Shown: positions 24,926-39,900 of the stretch, piece by piece
How positions within the stretch are numbered: the first letter of the stretch is position 1
Layout of the letters: each line of letters begins with the position of its first letter
Assembly: GCF_031755915.1 (NCBI RefSeq)
Contig: NC_083383.1
Span: 19,457,001-19,521,000, forward strand
DNA from: Ziziphus jujuba
Lineage: Eukaryota; Streptophyta; Magnoliopsida; Rosales; Rhamnaceae
DNA length: 64,000 bases
Direction: 5' to 3'
Program-made: the position numbers and the translations under genes
The notes under the pieces: generated by a model
Seen by the model: the letters and a program-made list of their open reading frames with translations, nothing else
What the model was told of the DNA's origin: nothing
The model's database searches: none

Positions 24926-24976
24926 ATGCCCTACCTGTTGTGCCACAGGTCAAGAGTTCCGATTCGAAACTGTTAG
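24926..24976 (+). other. Short upstream ORF (16 codons) before ULP2 start
   Basis: An ATG at 24926 opens a 16-codon frame ending in TAG at 24974-24976, eight bases before the main ATG and out of frame with it. Scanning ribosomes would meet it first if transcription starts in or upstream of the CT tract. A regulatory role is inference only. Confidence 0.45.
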
Positions 24977-24984
24977 CCTTTCCG

Positions 24985-27900
24985 ATGAGGAGCTCTCCGC
25001 GTAGGGGTCTTGAAGTTTTCGATTTCAAGGAAGAAGATGAGCTCACGGAATCTGTCGCCGGGAAGTATATGGACAAATTCAAAAGCACTGGCAACGATAA
25101 CCATTCTGGTTCGAAGCACGAGTTCCTCGAATGTGGTACGTTTCCCATTCGCCAAGTACGAATTTGCATCTCTCTTTGCTTAGGAACATCGACCAATGGA
25201 TGTTTTGTTTGACTGATTTGCGGAATATAACGCTATGCATTTTTCTCTCGATTGATTTCTGTTATTGAGATTGATTATTTTAAGCTTGAAGAAATGATGT
25301 CACTTAGCTAGTTGCTCTCTGTCTTCGTGTTTTTGGATGTAAATATGAACTTTGCAAGTTTGTTTGCAATTGTTCGTTTAAACATTTAATAGTTTTGTTG
25401 CGAAATTGGAAATGAGTGTTCCTTGTTTACGTGCTCCTTATTGATGCATTACATATGTATTGATTGGCTGGATGTGTTCGATCCTCGTTTACACTCAGGT
25501 GGATTCCCTCCTGGCCGGAATAGGAGTTTTTGTTGTTGTTGTTGTTGATTTTTTTTTTTTTTTTTTTGGTAAACAATAATTTTATTTTTCTGAATGTTAG
25601 TCTGTGGACTGTTTTGTACCTGTCTGGTGGGCACCCTATGTTTTCTGTGCATCTCCTTCTTTTGTCGAAAACGTAGGAAAGTTATAAATATTCCGCAGAA
25701 GCCATTGACCAGTTGATAGATTATCTTTAAGCTTTCGTCTAAAACTTTTAGCCATCATTCCTTCTACTGACCTTTACATTACAAAAGTTTTATTCCCTTG
25801 GTTCCTTTTAGGATAGGTTATTGTTCTCTCTCTGTATTGACATCCTCCATGGAAAAAGTCTTAACAAAGAGGTAATGCTTAGGAAGCTTGAGTGACGCTT
25901 TTTAATTGTATTTGGGAAGTGGTGGCCTTCATTGTTTCTAAATGTTGAATACTAATTCTTTTGTATACAGTGATTTATTTTTCTAATATCTCTGTCGCTT
26001 GGGCTAATTTACTAAAAATCTGAATACTTTCATATTTGAATAACCCAAATTGTTTTCAAAGTTTTGGTTGGATCTGCTTCCTTCATTGCCCCTTAAAATA
26101 TTGTTTGTTTTGAAAATTGTTTGGAGCTGAGAAGTTGGCTCTCTCTGTTCCATGCAGCGAAGCCATGTGCTTAGTAACGGATTTTTTTTTTTGTTTTTTT
26201 ATTTATTTATTTTTTGGGGTGGGGGCCGGGGATCTGGGGTAGCTAAATGCTACTTAAGAGTTGTCTCTGTAATTGTTAGGTTGGTTTGAATGTGGCTTAT
26301 GATTTATAGATCATGGAATAAAGACTCTTCTGTTGCTGAGTTCCAGTGAATGTCAAATATAAGATATTTCCATATTGTTTGAATTAGTTTTTCAAAATGT
26401 TGTATGCTTATTTTGCATGGTAGATTTGATATAAGTTACTTAATCTTATTGATGTATTTTCTGTTTTAGGTAGCTGATATTAAAATAATTGATGAATCTC
26501 ATAATTGTAATTTGAATGTGTTTTTGACTCGTTAAGTTGTGTTTCTAGATGCCCAGGGAACCAACGATGGAAAAAAAGAAATTGGCAGTGTACCTTGTAT
26601 GGATATCGATGCCGTTGAGCGTGATCTTAACTGTGGTAATGCTATTTCGTATGCCCCTTTGGGCATAGCTGAAGAGAAGAAAACTAATATGAAAGAGCTT
26701 TGTGATGCTGCATCATTAGCTGAAGGCTTGAATCATGAACAGCATTCTGAGTTAAAATTAGATAATCAGGAATTTACAAAATCTCTTCCCGGACAGGAGA
26801 ATATATGTTCAATCCCTAGAGCACCTTCTTGTGGACATAACCAGTCGAATGGTGCTTGTTCACATTCTCCATCTGATGTATGTCCGGTGTCAAAAATTAG
26901 CAACATCAGTTCCTTAATTCAAACGTTCATAATAAAATAAAGTTTTACCTTACTTGGGTGTTTGAACGTGTTTGAACCTGTGCAGAATGAACCTGTTGAT
27001 ATGATTTCAGATGCTGATGAAAGCACGGATCAAAGTTCTCCATCAAGTCCTGAAATTGCAATGGATGGTGGTATTGTCTTTTAAACTTAATTCTAGATAC
27101 TTTTCCATCACATCATGTGTCTTTCATGACCTTTATTTGGTTCAGTGTTCATTCAATAATTTTGTTGTTTATTTTCAGTTTCACCAAGTAATTATGAATC
27201 ACATCATTGTGCTGGCGATTTGGAAATGGTAATTGTCTTTTCTTCTAATAAGTAAAAGAGAGAATGTGAGTTTGTATTATTTGAAATTGGAGCATATGTT
27301 TGGATTTGTTATGCTTTTCTTAGTTCTGTAAGACTCTGCCATGCTATTGGTCCCTTACCATTTTATTCTTTTCTTACTTTATTTGGTAAGTTTGTTTTTG
27401 AGTCATTGATGAGTCCTTCGATCTTGTGTTAACCCTCTTCTAGTGGTTTATGCTCAATTTCCTGCCTAAGTTCTTAATTTCCTTTAGGGGATTATCACTC
27501 CATTGGATTTCTTAAGACAATTTTGGTGCTGCTATTCCCGTGAAATTGACAGACTTATGATTGTTGTTACATTATAAAAAAATGGATTTATTATGCCAAC
27601 CTCAAATTTACAAAAGCTTTTTCTCTGGAGTCTATAGATTCTTTTAAGTACCATTTCACCCTTAAGAGTTTTCTTAGTCTTTGAGGTTGGAAGGCTTTAT
27701 GATCTGTAACATCTAACTTTTTGTGCAATTTTCAGGATGATATGAAATCAACCATTGTTCTTTATCCTGATTATGTTGTATATCGGGATAGTTATTGTAC
27801 AGGACTTCAGTTAACCTTTTCCCACAATTCCATCAAAATCACTGGCTCTACTGCATGTGAAAACCAAAAATCCTTCAACTTTCAATGGGAAATTGATGAT

Positions 27901-30900
27901 GTGATCCATATTGAGACTCAGTGGTATCAAAGGGTATGTTGAGAAAAACTGTGTCAGTTGTTAATTGTTAATCCTTTGTTTAATATTTGTCATTAAAATT
28001 TTACTGTTTATTATGTCAACTACATTTAGGTCTCAACTGTGATGATTAAACTCAGAGTAATTTCAAAGGATGCAGGCCAAGATGATGATGCAAGTGGTAC
28101 TTCAGGTCAGAGAATGTTCGTATTTATTTATTTTTATTTTTTATTTTTTATTTTTTTTCCTCCATAGTTTAGTGACATTTGGTGTGAAAATTACCGTAAA
28201 TAGTTTTTTAAATTGGAGATTTTGCGTGAAGTCTAATTTCTATACAGGGTTTGTCCCAACTTTACTTTTATATATACCATTTAATCTAGGTCGATAGGAA
28301 GACTGATACAAGATTACAAAACTCAGTGGGGGTGCGAGTGTATGCGGAAGGAAATGGTGAATTTGATGTCAAAAGACAATTTTCTTTCTAATGTAGAAAA
28401 ACACATATTTGTTTTATTTCCTAATTACATTATCAACTTTTTTCTTGAAGCTTCCTTTCCTTTGAATTGTAGTTTAAGTTGACGGTGGCCCTCTAACTTT
28501 TGCCAGGTGTTGAGGAGTTGAAAATTACGGCTGTTGAACCTAACTGGCCTGAGAAACAGGAAGATATAGCATGCCTGAATGCTCAATACATGACCATGTG
28601 GAATGTTGTAAAGTGAGTAAATTTGGATTCCCTCAGTTTATACGTTTGTCTGTTCCTTGCTTTCAGTTTATCCATGTTGAAAATATTAATTTTTACCACT
28701 GCTTAGTTAATTTCAGGACTGCTTCGTTGTTGCATAATGAAGCTGTTGTAGATGCCATGTTAAAATGTACTCATTTCTATATGGAGAACTCTGTTAGCTC
28801 CAAAGGATACAAAATGAATTTTTTTGAATTAAGAATGTATTGTTTCTTATATAAAAACAAAAAGTTTGGTATTATTTTTATTTTTTTATTTTTTTGAAAT
28901 AAAGTTTTGTTTCTTATGATAAAATAAAGTACAGCTAATCCTGAATGGTGGAGTAAGGCTTGAAAAGGCAGGGTTTTGGCTGTTAGGAAGTTGGAAGAGT
29001 AGGGAAATAAATTAATTTAAGGAGGGCAAAGAGGGTTGATATTGAGCTGAATTTTCTGAAAAAGGAACTCATTTGTTGGCTTTTTGAAAGTCTATTTAGG
29101 GGCTAAAGAAGAAATAAATAGAAAGACTTTGGGAAAGACTAGATTTAATTGAACTCTAATAAATATTTAGGGCTGTTGTTGTGTTTCTTGAAGCTGGACA
29201 AGTCTGACAGGATTATTTATGGATAATATTGAACAGGATCTACTGGATAGAATCTGAACATTCCTGGTTTATGAACGATTTGGTTGCAATTTTGTAATGT
29301 TTGTTTGTATCTACTACTTGGTTGGATTGTATAGTGGATGAACTAACTTGTGCTGGCTGTTTAATTATTAGTTTGATAATTAGTTCAAAATATAGTGGTG
29401 ATGGCAGTAATTACATCAATGTTGATGGTAGATGCGGTGGGGATAGATGTGATATAAGATTTCTAGTTGAATTTCTGCCCCTCATATCCAGGATTTAAAA
29501 AAAAAAAAAAAAAAAAATTCTGATGGTTTGTTATATTTTATTTCTAATTGCATTCCTAAAGGCACTGTATATGGACAGTTTAGTCCTATCTAGAGGTTAA
29601 CTTTGCAATGGGTTTTCTTGCATCATAATTACTAGGGTAAAATCTTCTGTCTGGTTGAAAAGTGCCAAGATAGAATTGCTTAAGTCTGTATCTGTAAGCT
29701 GTAATAAATATAAGGGCTATTTGCACTTGTAGTCCCTTAACTTTAGGGTGTTTTTCACTTCTACCCTTGATCTTTTTTTTCGGCACTTTTGTCCCTTAAC
29801 TATGGTGTTTGTCGCACATTTCTTAGTTTGTTGACACTTTTTCCCCCCCTTTTATTTTCTTTTTAATTTTTTTTTTGTTTTTTTTTTAAATAATTGCTAA
29901 AATAAGAGAAGTGCAACAAACACCATAGTTAAGGGTAAAAAGTGCCAAACAAAACAAGATCAGGAGTAAAAGTGCCAAACACCCTAATATTAAGGGACTA
30001 AGTGTGTGCAAATAACCCTGAATATGACAGGAAAGAGGGAAAAAAAAAAAAAAAAAGTGAAAGAGAATTCTAGACGCATGTGCCACATATTCAACTTCAC
30101 TAAAAAATTCCAGGTTGCTTGCTTTTGTTCTGGATTTAGGTTAGTCTTGATGTTTCACTGCTCTTTTTAACTATCGGTTTAATGATTAGTTAGTGATAAA
30201 ATGCTAAAGAAAGAATGATCTATCAATGAAACTGTCTTCTTTTATGCTTTCCCATAACTTTGAGACATATTTTGCATCTTCACGTTTTATTTGTCATGCT
30301 GCAATAACTCAATAGTAAACTGACAAGCTTTTTTTGTTAATTCTTGTCCATATATGTGCATGTATTTATGTACGTCTACATTTTAATCTACCTATGGTTA
30401 ATTTATACAATATTATCGCTGAATAATGGTTTAGAAGTTCATCTTTCTTTAAACTGTTTGTCTCATGTTTTAATTAAAAGGATGGATGGGATGCAGATGT
30501 TTTTATCATTCTTAACTGTTTGTTTGTTTATCTTTTCTTTTTGTTTTTCCTCCTTGATCTTCATTTTATTTTATAGTGCTAAGCATTGGTTCTTAACTTC
30601 ATTTTTTTAGCAGCATTGTCATGGGAACAGATGGAGATTCACCTGGACAGAGGCATTATTTCCCACGGTGAGTTAAACTGACTTTTTACCCCTCCTTTCA
30701 ATTTAACTTTGAAGAGGTTAATATATTTGTTGTCTGCGTTTGCTCGAAATATTATTTACTTATTCTTCCATTTTGTTACCTACCATTTTACATGTGTTCC
30801 TTCATATGTATACTACTTTTTATGCATGATTTTGAGTACATCATGTTTTTTGCTCTCATGATTTTTATGTGTGGATATCTTATTGGGATAATTTAAGGCA

Positions 30901-33900
30901 TATTTGTTATAAATTATACTTGTGTGATTGTTACTCAATTTGGTTTTAATTAGACTTTACTTAAGAGGGATATTTCACACCATTTATTACTAAGTTGCCA
31001 TCTACTAAGGGCACGTTTGGTATACAAAATAATTATTCCTAATGGAATAGGAATACCTATTCATAGTTTTTAAAAGAATGAAAAGTGATAGTTATTCCTA
31101 TTAGTATGTTTGGTTATTATATTGAATTAGATTCAATGTTTAGCCTTCATAAATATTTTTTTCTTTTCAAAAATATTAAATTGGTAAAAAAAAAAAAAAA
31201 AATTAAAGTCAAATTTTATAGTTATTTATGTATTTTTAGTATATGATAATCAATCTAGATTGAAATATATTTTAAGTCTGGTAAGAATATTAATTCTTAA
31301 AATGAAGGAATACCAATTTTGACCTTTTTAAAAAGAATAGTTATTCCTTGAAATGGGGGAATAAGAGTGGATTAGATATTCTGAAAATTGAAATATATCA
31401 AACTTGGGAACAATTTAATAGCTATTCAATTCCTATATTTATTTTGCATACCAAAGATGCCCTAACTCTTTGTTTATGTTAATCTGGCATCTTGTTGCTG
31501 CATTAAGTTGATTGTCTATTTTTTACTAACTAATGTGTGTAGTTTAAATTGATTATTTAAACTTCATAAACTAATACTGTAAATGCTGCAAAGTACAAAC
31601 GGATGGAAGTGGATGGTAGGTTAGTAATTACTAATGATAAGAGACTAGAAAAAGAAACGGTATCTTTTTTAGGTCACATTAGTCTAAGGAGCCCAATATA
31701 TGCAATTAGAGGATTAGGGTAGGCACGGCCACCATAAAGAGGTGATTTCTGTAATTATCTATCTGTTTTTTTCTATGTTCCTTGCTTTTGTTATGGGGTG
31801 CAAAATGTACCTCGCAGTATGTTTGAATACTATGTGCTCTATTTTTGAAATCAAGATAATTGTGTAGTATATTTTTTCAGTTAAGTTTTGAATAAAAGTA
31901 TATTAATTTGGAGATGCTTTACAGTTTTGATGAGTCTTTTGAAGATGTTATCTATCCAAAAGGCGATTCAGATGCTGTTTCAATTAGTAAGAGAGATGTT
32001 GATTTATTACAACCAGAGACATTCATCAATGACACAATCATTGACTTCTACATCAAGTGAGTTCATATGTTACATTTTTCTGTTTCTTGATATTGTATTG
32101 ATGCATTCATTCTCTTTTGGATCCTGTGTGTGGTTTCTTTTTATGCATTCATTCTCTTTTGAATCCCATATGTGATTTCTTTTTATCCTTTTGATTTCAC
32201 AAAGGGAGACAATTGAGGTACTTATTTATTAATGTTTTGTTCTTGTGGGTGCTAAATGCATACTAACCCAATGAAAATTGTACAGCACTGAAACTAATAG
32301 TGAAATTCTATTTTTTTTAATGGAAAAAGATATGTTAATTATGATAAATATCTTAGACAAATTACTCCGAGATTCCAATGTTATTTTTCTAAGAAAAGTT
32401 GATTATTTAAGCAGGTATTTGAAAAATCAGATTCCACCTGAGGAAAGGCATAGGTTCCACTTCTTCAATAGTTTTTTCTTTCGGAAGTTGGCTGATCTAG
32501 ACAAAGATCCTTCTAGTGTTTCTGATGGCAAGGCTGCTTTTCAACGGGTTCGCAAATGGACGAGGAAAGTTGATTTATTTGGAAAGGATTATATCTTTAT
32601 TCCTATAAATTTCAAGTAAGATTATTTGAAGATGCCTGTGCTTCTTAGATATAAATAAGCACTTATGTTTGAGTACTGATGCATACTGCCTAATGCAATT
32701 TAATTGTCAGTCTGCATTGGAGTTTAATAGTCATATGTCATCCTGGTGATGTTGCTAAATTTAAAGGTAAGCTTTAATTGGATTGTGAATGGGCTATTTG
32801 TTGTTCTTCTGTTATTCATGCACTTCTGTTAAATTTCAGATGGAGACATAGATAAGTCAGTCAAAGTTCCTTGCATATTGCATATGGATTCAATAAAAGG
32901 AAGTCATACGGGTCTCAAAAATCTTGTTCAAAGGTATCTCTGGCTGTCTAAACTCATCATAATATTGTTTCTGATTCATATATTTGTTCTCATGTTTTTT
33001 AAAGCACATATTTTGTCTATATCTGTCTTCATGGCAAATGCCCAACTCAATCGATTTCCATTGGGCATTTCATTAATGCGGTGAGGATACCTGTTTAAAT
33101 GGGCAACAATGCCAGGAGCGGGGCTAAAATATTTGCCCAGGGACAGAATTTAAACATGTCCATATTTATATGTTTTCTTTTCTTTATATGTATATTTATG
33201 CTTAGATGTAGTATTTTTTATATGTACATATATATATTACTTGCATATGGCATTATATCTTAAACATTGTATAACATATTGTTATAAATTTTTTATATTT
33301 TATGTGAAAATAAAAATTTAAAGAATATTTTTAGTTAGTATTTTCCCCACAGTGGGAATGGAGCAAAAGAGGCAGGGTGGGGTAAGGAGCAAGTAAGGCC
33401 ACCCTGCCCCTGCCTCACCTTATTGCCGTTCCTATTAGAAGTTTTTTTTATGGACCATGTTTTCTCTTCCTGTTGCTCTTAACATCTTGCTTTTGTAAGC
33501 AGACTTGGCTCTAGATAAGTGAAGAAATTTTCCTTTCTCCCTCCCTCCCTTTTGGCAATGGCAAGTGGAACATTTTCACCAGAAGCTATTAAAAATGTTA
33601 AAGACTTTTTGTTGGCCAAGTAAGGCCACCCTGCCCCTGCCTCACCTTATTGCCGTTCCTATTAGAAGTTTTTTTTATGGACCATGTTTTCTCTTCCTGT
33701 TGCTCTTAACATCTTGCTTTTGTAAGCAGACTTGGCTCTAGATAAGTGAAGAAATTTTCCTTTCTCCCTCCCTCCCTTTTGGCAATGGCAAGTGGAACAT
33801 TTTCACCAGAAGCTATTAAAAATGTTAAAGACTTTTTGTTGGCCAATAAATCTTTGACTATTAGTCTCTTGTTATCATTTTTTTGACCAAGCAGGATAGG

Positions 33901-36900
33901 GTCATTTCTGTTCTTCTATTTTATTTTTTCTCTTTTTCTAAGAAACATGTAATTTTATTGAAATCGAAAAACGAATACAAAGTAGTTAAAGAGGATCAGA
34001 AATCTTTAGACCTAACTAATAAAATGGTAACCATTAAATTCCTTTGCAGTAGACACCCAAAAATGAAGCATCTCTGACTATTAGTTTCTTCTTGTCATTT
34101 TTTCAATCAAGCAGGATAGGGTCATTTCTTTTTTCTTTTCTATTTTTGCTCTTTTTCTAAGAAACATGTGATTTTATTGCAACAGAAAACGAATACAAAG
34201 TATTCAAAGAGGATCAGAAACCTTAAAACCTAACTAGTAAAATGGTAGCCATTAAGCTCCTGTGCAGGAGACACCCAAAATGAAGCCAGAAACTTTAGAA
34301 GATTCCATTGGAAATCTAGATCTAGAAATCTTGCATAAAAATTCTTTGCTTCTTTTCTTTCTGTATGATCCATGAAAGATCCAAGATAGGACGGTTTCAT
34401 AGCACTTCACCCTTTTCTTCAGCTTTCAAGACCTTTAAAGCAATCACATTGGTAATTTAGTGATATACATAGGAGCAAAGCAGAATTCTAAATAAGTGGT
34501 GGCAATTGTAAAGATATATAAATATATAATATTCATTATAATCACTTAAGGAGGGATGGGTCATTCAAAGTCTATATTAAATTAAACATTTATATATACA
34601 CACACGGAGTAATTGTCACATCAGGATACCCTATCTTTTATTATTAGGACTTCCTTGATTGGTCTTTGAATTACTAGAAGAAATGAGATATTAAAAAAGC
34701 ATTGGTGGCTTATGTGGGTCTAGTGAACTACTAAAATTCTATAAAAGCATAGTGAAGCACACCCTCTTATCTAATAATAAACCACTAACGTATTCTTAAA
34801 TTTCAGCCTTTGAAGCAATCCAAAGGCTGATCAAGGGGGTTTGTTTGTTTTCTATATGCTGGTTCTAACCTGATACATACACGTATATATAATAAAGATC
34901 TTCTTTTATAAAATTTATCTATATAATCTTAGTTATATTATAATATAATTTGTATATTCATTAAAATGAATTATGACATTATTGTTGATTTGTAACAAAA
35001 GTGTTACATGAAAGTTAAAAAATCAGTATATCAAATGGTATTCTTGATTAATTGTAGGAATTTTTTTAATTATAAAATTGTAGGATTTTGATGTGTTGGG
35101 AGCATAGTTTCTACCTTATGTTGGGAACCTGTTGATGTGGCAAATGAGCCACTTGACCAATTATGTTTTTACTTTTGAATTATTTATTAATATCACGCCC
35201 TCAACACTTGATGCATTTACAGGTTCCCACCCTATGTCAGGAACATGCTCCCTACAAATTATAACTTTAGGATTGAATATGTAACATTTTTGTATAATTT
35301 GGGTGTTATTTGTAAGTGTTTAGTAGTTTAAGGGGTTTAAATGTATTTTGGCCATTTAACTATTTTCTACATTGATATAAATTGCTTAATTTACTATTAA
35401 TAAAATACTTTTTCAAAAATTTGAGTATGTTTAATCTCCTTACTTTATTTGACGGTGTTTACATGATCAACAAAAAGAAAAAAAAAATGCAAAAAAAGTA
35501 TAGGATGTAAGGTTTATGCTTTATTTCAAATAATTTGATTTTAGAATTATCTGAAATAAGTGTTATGGTTTGGGTATATATATCAAATTAAAGGAAGAAT
35601 AATAATAAGATTTGAAACATCAAACAATTTGAAGCACAATGAAGAATAATAATAAGTTTTTGAATTGTAAAAGAAACTAATGAAAATAACATTTTCTAAA
35701 AGGGGGAAAAAAAAAAAAAGTCAGATTCATATTTGTGGGTGACGAAATGATAGGAACCCAAAAAAAAAAAAAAAAAAGAAAGAAAGAAAAAAAAAAACAA
35801 CCTTTAAACCATAAAAGCATATCTAAAACTAGTCTGGATCCAGTTGCCTCCTCTGTCTCCATGCAAAACTGCACCTGCTTGATTGAAACAATTCATTGGG
35901 CAAACATCTAATTATACTTACTAGTATTTTGTAGCATAACCTACTGTAAATGGAAGAGATAGATGTTTTCCATGCCTAATAATTTCTTTATATGCTCTCT
36001 GTTTTGTGCTATTTACTATTTTTTGAAGCATATGAATTCTGGAGCATAATCTTTTATCATGAAATGATAGTTATTTGTGGGAAGAATGGAAAGAGAGGCA
36101 AAAGGAGACATCTGATGAAGTGGCACTAAGGTTTCAAAACATGCGATTTGTTCCACTTGAGGTATTGTCTTCTGTCTTGATTAGCATTTTTTAGTTGCTT
36201 TAGGTTGAAAAGATTTGCTCAAAATCATTTCTTATCATACTGAAGCAGTTTTGTATTGTAAGCTCTGTTTGCATCGCATGCATCACATTGTTGCATAAGC
36301 TTGTTACTGCTGCTACTCCTAAATTAGGTTAATAAGTTAAAGTTCTTAAAAAATCAGACTTGAGTCTTTTAAAAAGAAAAACAAGAAGTGTCCTCAAATG
36401 ATTAACAAGTAAATAAAGCAAAATTTTTGCAAAACCAGCAATCCAGAAATAAAGATTAGGCACAAAGGGGTATAGTTGACTGGATTTCTATTGTGAAAGT
36501 TCATTTCTCACAAACAAGGATAGGATATGTATTTAGCAGCCAGATTAAATCAAGATAGTAAATGAATAGAGAAAAAAGAGCGATGAGTAGAGAAAAGAGA
36601 GAAGACCAGATGAAAGACAAGAGGAAGATAAGGCAGAAGAAGAGAATGAGAGAAGGAAGGAATTACCTATGCTTTTCTCCATTAACCCCCTCCCCCACCA
36701 GAATGTGGACTATAGAACATGTAAAAATTTTCTTTTATGATCAAACTATAATTTCCTATTTCCGTAGCCTATGCTGGTCTTTCCAAACTCTAGTAATAAG
36801 TAAAACATCAACCACATGGTATGATTAAACTGGACTAGGCAATAATATTTCAATTTCCGACCAGAGCCAAACTAGTAGAATATTTTGTTTAATTGACTAT

Positions 36901-39900
36901 CATAATAATTTCAAGTGTTGGACAATGTTATGTCAACAATTGTGGGATTGTGATTGAGAAATTGCTACACCCTGGATTATGTTGATGATGTAGGACGGGT
37001 AGAATAGAAAAGAAGCAGAAAGTTAAGGATAGGATTCGAGTATCACATTAGAACAATTTTAGGAATCACTCCTAAAATCCCTAGGCATCACACCTAGTTT
37101 TAGTTTGCATCACACAAGACCTGAAAAATAACCTCTCAGAAAAGATTCATGTTATTAATCAACTGTCTCATAGGGATATAGAGGTCCCTATTTATAATAA
37201 AACCACCCAACAACATAAGGAAACTAGAATAATAGGAAACCCTAATTAAATAAAGGAAACTAAATAATAAAACTTCCTAAAAAACATAATAAACTAACTA
37301 AATAAAGAAACTAAGGTAAACTAAAACAACTTGGGTCCTACAAAGTTTGGACCTTAGAATCTGGTTTTCCCTCCTCTCATAAGTTTCAAAGATTTTTTCC
37401 ATATTGCATTGATTCATTGTTTCCATCTTGCATCAGTTAATATTCATAAATTCCTTTTTTGATGTTACTATAATAATTTCAAATTATGGACAATGTAACG
37501 CCAACAATTGTAGGATTGTGGTTGAGAAATTGCCAGATACCCTGGATTATGTTGATTTTCATGTATTTCTTTTTGGATGTTATTTACAATGATATTAAAT
37601 ATTTTCTCTGATTTCATCTTCTGAAATTTTTTTGTGTAGTCGTGTTACTGAATTTTAATTTCAGTGGACAATGCCAGTGGTGAAAAATCAAAAGAACTTC
37701 AAAATATTTGACAATCTTGAAAAAGAAGTTATGCTATTGGATTTCTTTTGAAGGAATTGGCATTCACACATTTTCCCATGTTAAGCACCATTTATATGTC
37801 ATCAATAATCTAATTTGCTTCCTATTTTGTTCCAAAGTTTGATAAATAGCTAAAAGAGTAAATTAACAACCTTTGCACAGAAGTACCGTTGAAAATGTAC
37901 CATCTGCATTTCTTTTTTCCCTATAAATTATGATAACAAAATCCTTTTTGGCTTCGGTATATTATGCATCCTCATACCATCATATTATCACATTATTTGT
38001 TTTGTTGCATAAGATAATTTTTTTTTAAAATGTCTTTCTACTTGAAAAGTTTAGTACTTTATTTGTTATTTTTTATCTCTATTTTGTTTCCATTAAATGA
38101 GAAATGTTGGAGTGCAGTGGCAATTGATAATTTAAATGGCCAATTTATTAAAAAATTAATTATCATGATGTTAATTTATATTCCTTTCCAGCTTCCACAA
38201 CAGGAAAATTCATTTGACTGTGGTCTGTTTCTCCTCCACTATCTGGAGCTCTTTCTGGCAGAAGCTCCTGCTCATTTCAGTCCATTCAAGATAACCAAGC
38301 CCTCTAGCTTTGTAAGTAGTGTTTGGTTTTCGTTTTCCCATATCTTATTAACTATTTGTCTTTTTGACCTTTTTTTCCACCACTAGAATTTTGTATCCAT
38401 AACTGTAAAGTTTGTGCATTAGTACAATAGATCCCAACGTTTGAGTTTCTAATTTTATAGAACTTTTCCCATTTTTGGTGCAGCTACACTTTTTTTTTCC
38501 CCTTCTTTTTTTCCAAATTTAGTTTGTCGGTTTAATTCTTTTTTAGGGGACAGTTTCTCAGTTTTGAAAGTTTTTGTTCATGAAATTTGAGCCAAAAAAC
38601 TAAACTTGTCTGTCACTGTATACATCTGTAGGCAAACAGGGCACATAAATAATATATTTCCATGATATATACAAAAAATGACTTTTTATTGTATCATTGC
38701 ATTACATCTAAGGAATTTTCTCATCTTCAATGTTAGAGTGAGAAAAAGGAGGTTACTGTATTCTTACTCACTGATCATGCATGCTATAGAAATACAAAGA
38801 AATAAGAAGGAAAAGAATTAAGTAAATAATAGTATAAAGTTAGGTTTAAAATTTGAAGAGTAGATGTATTCTTGCTTACTTGGAAACTTGAACCCGTTTT
38901 CCCTTTTTCTAGTTATTCAAATTTTGAAATTTCAGTATGAGCCATTCGTAATCTAAGGGTGAGTACTCTTTTCACTTGTTTGAAGCTTATATATTTTTAA
39001 TATTCATAATTAATTCTTCTTTACCAGCTTAACATGAACTGGTTTCTGCCATCTGAGGCTTCTCTCAAGCGTACTCTCATCCAGAGGTTAATTTTTGAGC
39101 TTGTTGAAAATCATTCTCGCAAGATCTGTTCAGCAGCATTTAGTGATGATGACCAATCATCTAAATTTCCAGAAAGTAATGGGAATGAAATTGGTGTAGA
39201 GTTTTTTTCGCAGAGATGCAGTCCTGATTTGACTCATCAAGAGGACTTAACATGTTCTGAAGCAAGCCGGGGTATTGAAATGACACTTTTAGCAGCATCC
39301 TCCATGAAGAATTCTCAGAGTGCAAATGATTCTGGCTTGGTTCTCAGGGACCTTTTTGAGCCAGGTGCCACTGCAGGAGCACTGCTTGAACAGTATCAAA
39401 CTTTTGACCAAAAATCTTCTTACTTCCATCTCAATGGAGCCATGCCACCTGGAGAGGTATTAATATTTCTATGTTCAAATATTTTCTTTGAAGTGTAAAT
39501 TGCTCTCTAACGCCTATTGCCTCCTAATCTTCCCAAGTGAACAAAAATAATCTTATTGCTCTCTGATATATTAGTTCCCTGTCATATCAGTCCTTTTTGC
39601 AGTCAGTGAATCTGTTTCTGACAGATTTTTCTTTTAAGTAATATTTTGGAAACTTTCTTGTCGGTTCAGTAAATTTCAATTCTCTGCTCAGCTTAAAAAT
39701 TGCTTCATATTTCTGCTTTTTACATTATTTTCTAACCTATATTCTCTTAATTTAGCCATTAAAATGTGGAAAAACAAGTCTAAGTTGAGCCTAAAACCTG
39801 CCATCAACAGTTAATTGCAGTTAAACATAATGAGTTAGGCGGCAATATAATGATTTTGAATATGTATGAGTTCATGTGGAAATAGTTTGGTGGTATTGGT

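Noticed and set aside
24926..24976. Alternative upstream start for ULP2
   Set aside because: The ATG at 24926 is out of frame and ends in TAG after 16 codons. The in-frame frame upstream of 24985 has no ATG, only GTG, so 24985 is the start used.
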